The notes under the pieces were generated by a model. It did not search any database, was not told the origin of the DNA, and saw only the letters and a list, made by a program, of their open reading frames with translations. Below, in pieces: positions 11,786 to 15,254 of a stretch of DNA of 15,254 bases. Both the position numbers and the translations under genes were made by a program. Position 1 is the stretch's first letter. Every line of letters starts with the position of its first letter. Source of the DNA: JAGGZI01 sp964399605 (GTDB lineage Archaea > Aenigmatarchaeota > Aenigmatarchaeia > PWEA01 > JAGHBM01); assembly GCA_964399605.1 (NCBI GenBank), contig CAYNRH010000021.1, positions 1 to 15,254 on the forward strand. The letters run 5' to 3'.

Positions 11786-14458
11786 ATGGTAGATTATTAT
11801 AACATAAACGCATCCGAAGCAACCAAATTATTAAAAAGCTCTGAAAAAGGTTTAACTAAAAACGAAGCTGAAAAAAGATTAGAAGAATTTGGCTATAACG
11901 AATTGCAGAAAGAAAAAAAACTTACTGCACTTACTATCTTCTTAAGTCAATTTAAGAACGCTCTTATTTTATTGCTTATCTTTGCAGGGCTTTTATCTTT
12001 GTTTTTAGGGGAAAGAATTGAACCAATAGCTATATTTGGAATTGTATTTTTAAACGCTATACTTGGATTTATTCAAGAATATAAAGCTGAAAAAGCAATT
12101 GAGGCATTAGAAAAAATATCTGCTCCAACAGCAAAGGTTTTGCGCGATGGAAAAGAACAAAAAATACCTGCAAGAGAGGTTGTTCCAGGGGATATTCTAT
12201 TGCTTGAAGCTGGAGATATTGTTCCAGCAGATTCAAGATTGTTAGAAGTTACAAGTTTGCAGATAGATGAAGCATCTCTAACAGGAGAATCTGTTCCATC
12301 AAAAAAAGTTACTGAGCCATTTAAATTAGGGACTTCTGTAGCAGACCAAGAGAATATGGCTTTTATGGGAACTGTAGTAACTTATGGGAAGGGGAAAAGT
12401 ATTGTTACTAGTACAGGTATGAAAACAGAATTTGGAAAAATTGCTACTTCATTACAAACAACAAAAGGAGTCCAAACTCCGTTGCAGATAAAATTTACAC
12501 GATTAGCAAAGCAGATAGGGATTGTAGCAGTTATTTTAATTATTATTGTGTTAGTTTCAGGAACATTACAAGGAACTCTAACTTTTGGCAAAATGCTTTT
12601 ATTTGCTTTGGCTTTAACTGTCTCTACTATTCCAAATTCACTTCCTATTATTGTAACTGTTGGTTTGTCTATGGGGATAAAAAAACTGGCAAAAAAGAAC
12701 ATGCTGATTAAAAAACTTCCTGCAGCAGAAAGTTTAGGTGCAGCTACTATTATTGTGAGTGATAAGACAGGAACAATTACAAAAAATCAGATGACAATAA
12801 CTGATATTTTTTATGACGATGAAATAATCAAAGTAAGTGGAACTGGTTATGAACCAAAAGGCAATTTTTATGTAAATAATAAACAGATTAATCCAAAACA
12901 AATGGAATTATTTTTGCGAATAGGTTATTTATGCAATAATGCTAAGTTAGTTAAAAAGGAAGGTAAATTTGAAATCATCGGAGATCCTACTGAAGGTTCT
13001 TTGATTGTTCTAGGAAAAAAAGGAAAACTCGAAGATGAGAACCTGCAAAGAAACTTCTCTTTTATTGAAGAACTGCCATTTGATTCTGATAGAAAAAGTA
13101 TGTCGGTCATATTTAAAAATAAAATAAATAAAAAAACAGAAGCCTATGTTAAAGGAGCTCCTGATCTTATTTTAAAAGTATGTGATAGAGTTCTTGAAAA
13201 AGGCAGAGTAAGGAAACTCACTAAAAAAGATAGAAAAAAAATTCTTAGAATGAATGATTCTTTTGCTGAAAAAGCTTTGAGAGTTCTTGCTCTTGCGTAT
13301 AGAGAACTTCCTGATTCTAAAAAATATAACATAGATAATGTAGAAAAAAACCTCATATTTGTTGGACTTGTTGGAATGATTGATCCGCCACGTGAGGAGG
13401 TTAAACAAGCAGTTGAACAATGCCAAGAAGCAGGGATAAGAGTTATGATCATAACGGGAGACCATGCCATAACAACTAAAGCGATAGCTCAACAAATTGG
13501 ACTATTTAAGGAAGGAGATGTTGTGCTAACTGGAGATGATGTTGAAAAAATGAGTGATACTGAACTTGAGAAAAAGATAGAAAAAGTCAGAATCATAGCC
13601 AGAGCTTTGCCTATTCAAAAATCAAGGATTGTTGACGCATTGCAAAAAAGAGACCATATTGTAGCAATGACTGGAGATGGAGTAAATGACGCCCCTGCTC
13701 TAAAAAAAGCTGACATTGGAATTGCTATGGGCATAACAGGTACTGATGTGGCTAAAGAAGTAAGTAAAGCGATTTTAACAGATGATAATTTTGCTACAAT
13801 AGTAAACGCAATCGAAGAGGGTAGGAATATTTATAATAAGATGATTAAATCAGCAAAGTATCTTTTATCCTGTAATGCTGGAGAAATAACTGCAGTATTT
13901 ATGGCAATAATGCTTAAATTTCCTCTTCCATTACTTCCTCTTCAAATTTTATTAATGAACCTATTAACAGATGATTTTCCAGCTTTAGGTTTAGGGTTTG
14001 AATCAAGTGAAGAGGGGATTATGAAACGCCCACCAAGAGATCCAAAAGAGAAACCCATTTCAAGAAAAATATTCCTATCAATTGTTATATTTGGATTAAT
14101 AATGGGTATAGGAACCTTATTTATGTTTATGCAATATAAAGACATCAATGTGGGCAAGGCTCAAACAGTGGCTTTCACAACTCTTGTTATGTTCCAGATG
14201 TTTGCTGTTATAAGCAGCAGAACTCTTTACCATTCACTTAAACACTTAAATCCATTTTCAAATAAGTGGTTGCTTGGTGCTGTTTGCTTATCACTGATTA
14301 TACAATTAGTAGTAGTTTATTGGTCACCATTACAAACAATCTTTGGTACAGTTTCATTATTAGTAATAGACTGGCTTAAAATCATAGGCATTTCAAGTTT
14401 AGGGTTTATAATGATGGAAATAAGCAAGTTTTTTATGGGTAAAAGTAATACTATTTGA
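11786..14458 (+). CDS. P2-type (Ca2+-ATPase-like) cation-transporting P-type ATPase
   Basis: This 890-residue protein has the full P2 ATPase layout: N-terminal cation-ATPase domain (SEKGLTKNEAEKRLEEFGYNEL), helices M1-M2, actuator TGES (166-169), M3-M4, phosphorylation site SDKTGTIT with Asp326, nucleotide-binding KGAPD (456-460), hinge MTGDGVNDAPALK (628-640), then M5-M10. M5 keeps the SERCA-like NxxE (Asn697, Glu700), and M6 keeps NLLTDD (Asn725, Thr728, Asp729). In M4 the usual IPEGLP is IPNSLP (282-287), so the calcium-gating glutamate is Asn284. M8 has FQMF where SERCA has a glutamate. The transported ion is therefore uncertain: Ca2+, or a monovalent cation such as Na+ or K+. Codon use is more AT-rich than in mrp or pyrG, which may indicate acquisition by transfer. 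It uses ATP to expel or import cations across the plasma membrane. Confidence 0.95.
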   Translation: MVDYYNINASEATKLLKSSEKGLTKNEAEKRLEEFGYNELQKEKKLTALTIFLSQFKNALILLLIFAGLLSLFLGERIEPIAIFGIVFLNAILGFIQEYKAEKAIEALEKISAPTAKVLRDGKEQKIPAREVVPGDILLLEAGDIVPADSRLLEVTSLQIDEASLTGESVPSKKVTEPFKLGTSVADQENMAFMGTVVTYGKGKSIVTSTGMKTEFGKIATSLQTTKGVQTPLQIKFTRLAKQIGIVAVILIIIVLVSGTLQGTLTFGKMLLFALALTVSTIPNSLPIIVTVGLSMGIKKLAKKNMLIKKLPAAESLGAATIIVSDKTGTITKNQMTITDIFYDDEIIKVSGTGYEPKGNFYVNNKQINPKQMELFLRIGYLCNNAKLVKKEGKFEIIGDPTEGSLIVLGKKGKLEDENLQRNFSFIEELPFDSDRKSMSVIFKNKINKKTEAYVKGAPDLILKVCDRVLEKGRVRKLTKKDRKKILRMNDSFAEKALRVLALAYRELPDSKKYNIDNVEKNLIFVGLVGMIDPPREEVKQAVEQCQEAGIRVMIITGDHAITTKAIAQQIGLFKEGDVVLTGDDVEKMSDTELEKKIEKVRIIARALPIQKSRIVDALQKRDHIVAMTGDGVNDAPALKKADIGIAMGITGTDVAKEVSKAILTDDNFATIVNAIEEGRNIYNKMIKSAKYLLSCNAGEITAVFMAIMLKFPLPLLPLQILLMNLLTDDFPALGLGFESSEEGIMKRPPRDPKEKPISRKIFLSIVIFGLIMGIGTLFMFMQYKDINVGKAQTVAFTTLVMFQMFAVISSRTLYHSLKHLNPFSNKWLLGAVCLSLIIQLVVVYWSPLQTIFGTVSLLVIDWLKIIGISSLGFIMMEISKFFMGKSNTI

Positions 14459-14740
14459 AACTAAATCAATTATCAAACTTTACAATGAATTAAGAACTCC
14501 CTCTTTCGATAATATAAATTTTTTGATGCAATCATGTGTAAATGTCTGAAAAACGGCACCCCTCGTTTTCATTTATTGTTTAGAAATGTTCTTCTATCAG
14601 TCGTTTAGCCCAAACTATTGAAGCTAATCGGTGTTATGTGGTGAGCCTCCAAGGCGTGGTCGGAGTGAAAGATCTTTAAAAAATTTTAACTCATAAGTAT
14701 AGGAAAAAGGAGAAATTCAATAAGATTTTTCCAAGATAGA
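14459..14740. other. Non-coding stretch after the ATPase gene; T-run terminator and a locally GC-richer segment
   Basis: The stretch holds a run of six T (14519-14524) suitable for archaeal termination after the ATPase gene, a TATA-like TATAAATT at 14513-14520, and a segment with more G+C than its surroundings (about 14548-14675). That segment contains the possible hairpin GCC/GGC around 14645-14655. I could not assign it to a known RNA class. A tiny open frame with an internal amber codon lies in it and is listed separately. Confidence 0.4.
14542..14679 (+). pseudogene. Possible 45-codon leaderless mini-gene with an in-frame TAG
   Basis: An ATG at 14542, placed 26 bases after the centre of TATAAATT, opens MSEKRHPSFSFIV, then TAG at 14581-14583, and the same frame continues SISRLAQTIEANRCYVVSLQ and GVVGVKDL to TAA at 14677. 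The promoter spacing matches the leaderless genes elsewhere in the window. It may be a decayed gene, an amber codon read through, or chance in a short sequence. I recognise no family. Confidence 0.25.
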
Positions 14741-15044
14741 TCAATAGTCTGCTTCTAATTTTGGATTAAGTTCATTCAGCATTTTTCTTAACAATTGGAA
14801 TTTTCGGAAAGGCCTAGCGGTTATATAGATTGTTGAATTAAAATTAATCAATTTTGTTTTTTTAAGGTTCTCATCATTTGGAAATTCTTCAAAAATCAAT
14901 TCTCATAATATTATTTAAATCTGGCGCCGAAACTGATTGGACTTCATATGGCATTAAACGAAGCTTTGCCAAAGGTAATTTGGGAAAATCCTTGATTTCT
15001 CTTTATCCACTATTAAGTGAAGTTTTCGCAATAGTACTGAGGTT
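14741..15044 (-). pseudogene. Decayed gene fragment of unknown family (one nonsense codon, one frameshift, no start)
   Basis: The minus strand shows protein-like text in two frames. From about 15044 it reads NLSTIAKTSLNSG, TAA at 15005-15003, then REIKDFPKLPLAKLRLMPYE, VQSVSAPDLNNIMRIDF and TGA. Dropping one T from the five-T run (A run at 14891-14895 on the plus strand) continues EEFPNDENLKKTKLINFNST and IYITARPFRKFQLLRKMLNE to TGA at 14743-14741. The joined sequence looks like real protein: mixed charged and hydrophobic pattern, no low complexity. No start codon is visible and the upstream end abuts the HPP gene. This reads as a 5'-truncated, frameshifted remnant. The plus-strand open frame covering 14878-15075 is its antisense shadow. 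Confidence 0.5.
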
Positions 15045-15057
15045 AAAATTTAAAAAA

Positions 15058-15254
15058 TTATACCAAATCTCTTAAGTGTGATTTAAAGAAATGATGAGCT
15101 GACGATAGTATTATAACACTTGTTATCAAAGCAATTGCAGCATTCAAATCGAAACCTGTGATTGCAAACCCTAAAGCTGTACCTGATGCAGGTGGATGTT
15201 CTGTGTCTGTAACCACCATTACAAAAATAGAGAGCCCAACAGCGAATGAATACA
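15058..15254 (-). CDS. HPP-family integral membrane protein, C-terminal part (5' end beyond the window)
   Basis: The minus strand is open from the right edge to TAA at 15060-15058 and gives about 65 residues. The family signature HPPASGTALGF is intact, preceded by a membrane helix (SFAVGLSIFVMVVTDTE) and followed by a last helix (LNAAIALITSVIILSSAHHFF) and a basic tail. HPP-family proteins are small four-helix membrane proteins; some plant and cyanobacterial members transport nitrite, but the role of archaeal ones is not established. The start and any fused CBS domains are outside the window. Confidence 0.88.
   Translation of the reverse strand, partial: YSFAVGLSIFVMVVTDTEHPPASGTALGFAITGFDLNAAIALITSVIILSSAHHFFKSHLRDLV

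Noticed and set aside
14595..14690. HNH-endonuclease-like minus-strand peptide HALEAHHITPIS
   Set aside because: Only about 26 codons are open and no other HNH motif is near; probably chance.
14515..14690. Known structural RNA (SRP, RNase P or box C/D) after the ATPase gene
   Set aside because: Somewhat GC-richer, but no conserved core of these RNAs is recognisable.
14878..15075. A 65-codon plus-strand frame
   Set aside because: It lacks an ATG, overlaps the end of the HPP gene, and is antisense to a minus-strand frame pair that looks more like protein.
1..15254. CRISPR array, insertion sequence or prophage genes
   Set aside because: No regular repeat-spacer pattern, transposase, integrase or phage structural gene is seen on either strand.

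Overview
The window is AT-rich archaeal DNA. The archaeal signs are a Mrp/Mbh-type antiporter operon in the Pyrococcus-like order E-F-G-D-E-B-C-D, a pilin with a class III signal peptide, an AMMECR1 protein, an initiator tRNA-Met with the A1:T72 pair and an encoded CCA, and TATA boxes about 26 bases upstream of start codons (leaderless mRNAs). I cannot name the lineage. Two runs of exactly 100 N mark scaffold joins, so this is probably a draft or metagenome assembly.

Left part (1-4860, minus strand): a DUF3850/ASCH-like protein gene, then a tightly overlapping operon for a Mrp-type cation/proton antiporter module (mrpE, F, G, two small MrpA C-terminal-like subunits, mrpB, an inserted two-helix membrane protein gene, mrpC, mrpD), then a pilin-like secreted protein cut by the window edge. 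There is one large antiporter-like subunit (MrpD), no MrpA core and no hydrogenase genes next to it.

Middle (4870-9350): CTP synthase (pyrG), convergent with an AMMECR1 gene whose stop overlaps its own; gap 1; a CheR-like methyltransferase; and an initiator tRNA-Met interrupted by a 146-base structured insertion in the T-loop and carrying an enlarged D-loop. Next is a Nudix hydrolase fused to a nucleoside deoxyribosyltransferase-like domain. It is split by gap 2, which looks false because the two flanks carry the same 55 bases.

Right part (9340-15254): an unrecognised 540-residue soluble protein, a divergently transcribed C39-like cysteine peptidase homologue broken by one frameshift in an A run, a P2-type cation ATPase with an unusual IPNSLP motif in helix M4, about 600 bases of decayed or non-coding DNA, and the C-terminus of an HPP-family membrane protein at the right edge.

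How the genes relate: the Mrp module and the P-type ATPase are both ion-transport systems. Otherwise the genes are short unrelated transcription units, typically with their own TATA box and little or no leader, while genes inside the Mrp operon use Shine-Dalgarno sites and 4-base ATGA overlaps. The strongest candidates for something new are the interrupted initiator tRNA, the Nudix fusion, the membrane protein inserted in the Mrp operon, and the orphan 540-residue protein.
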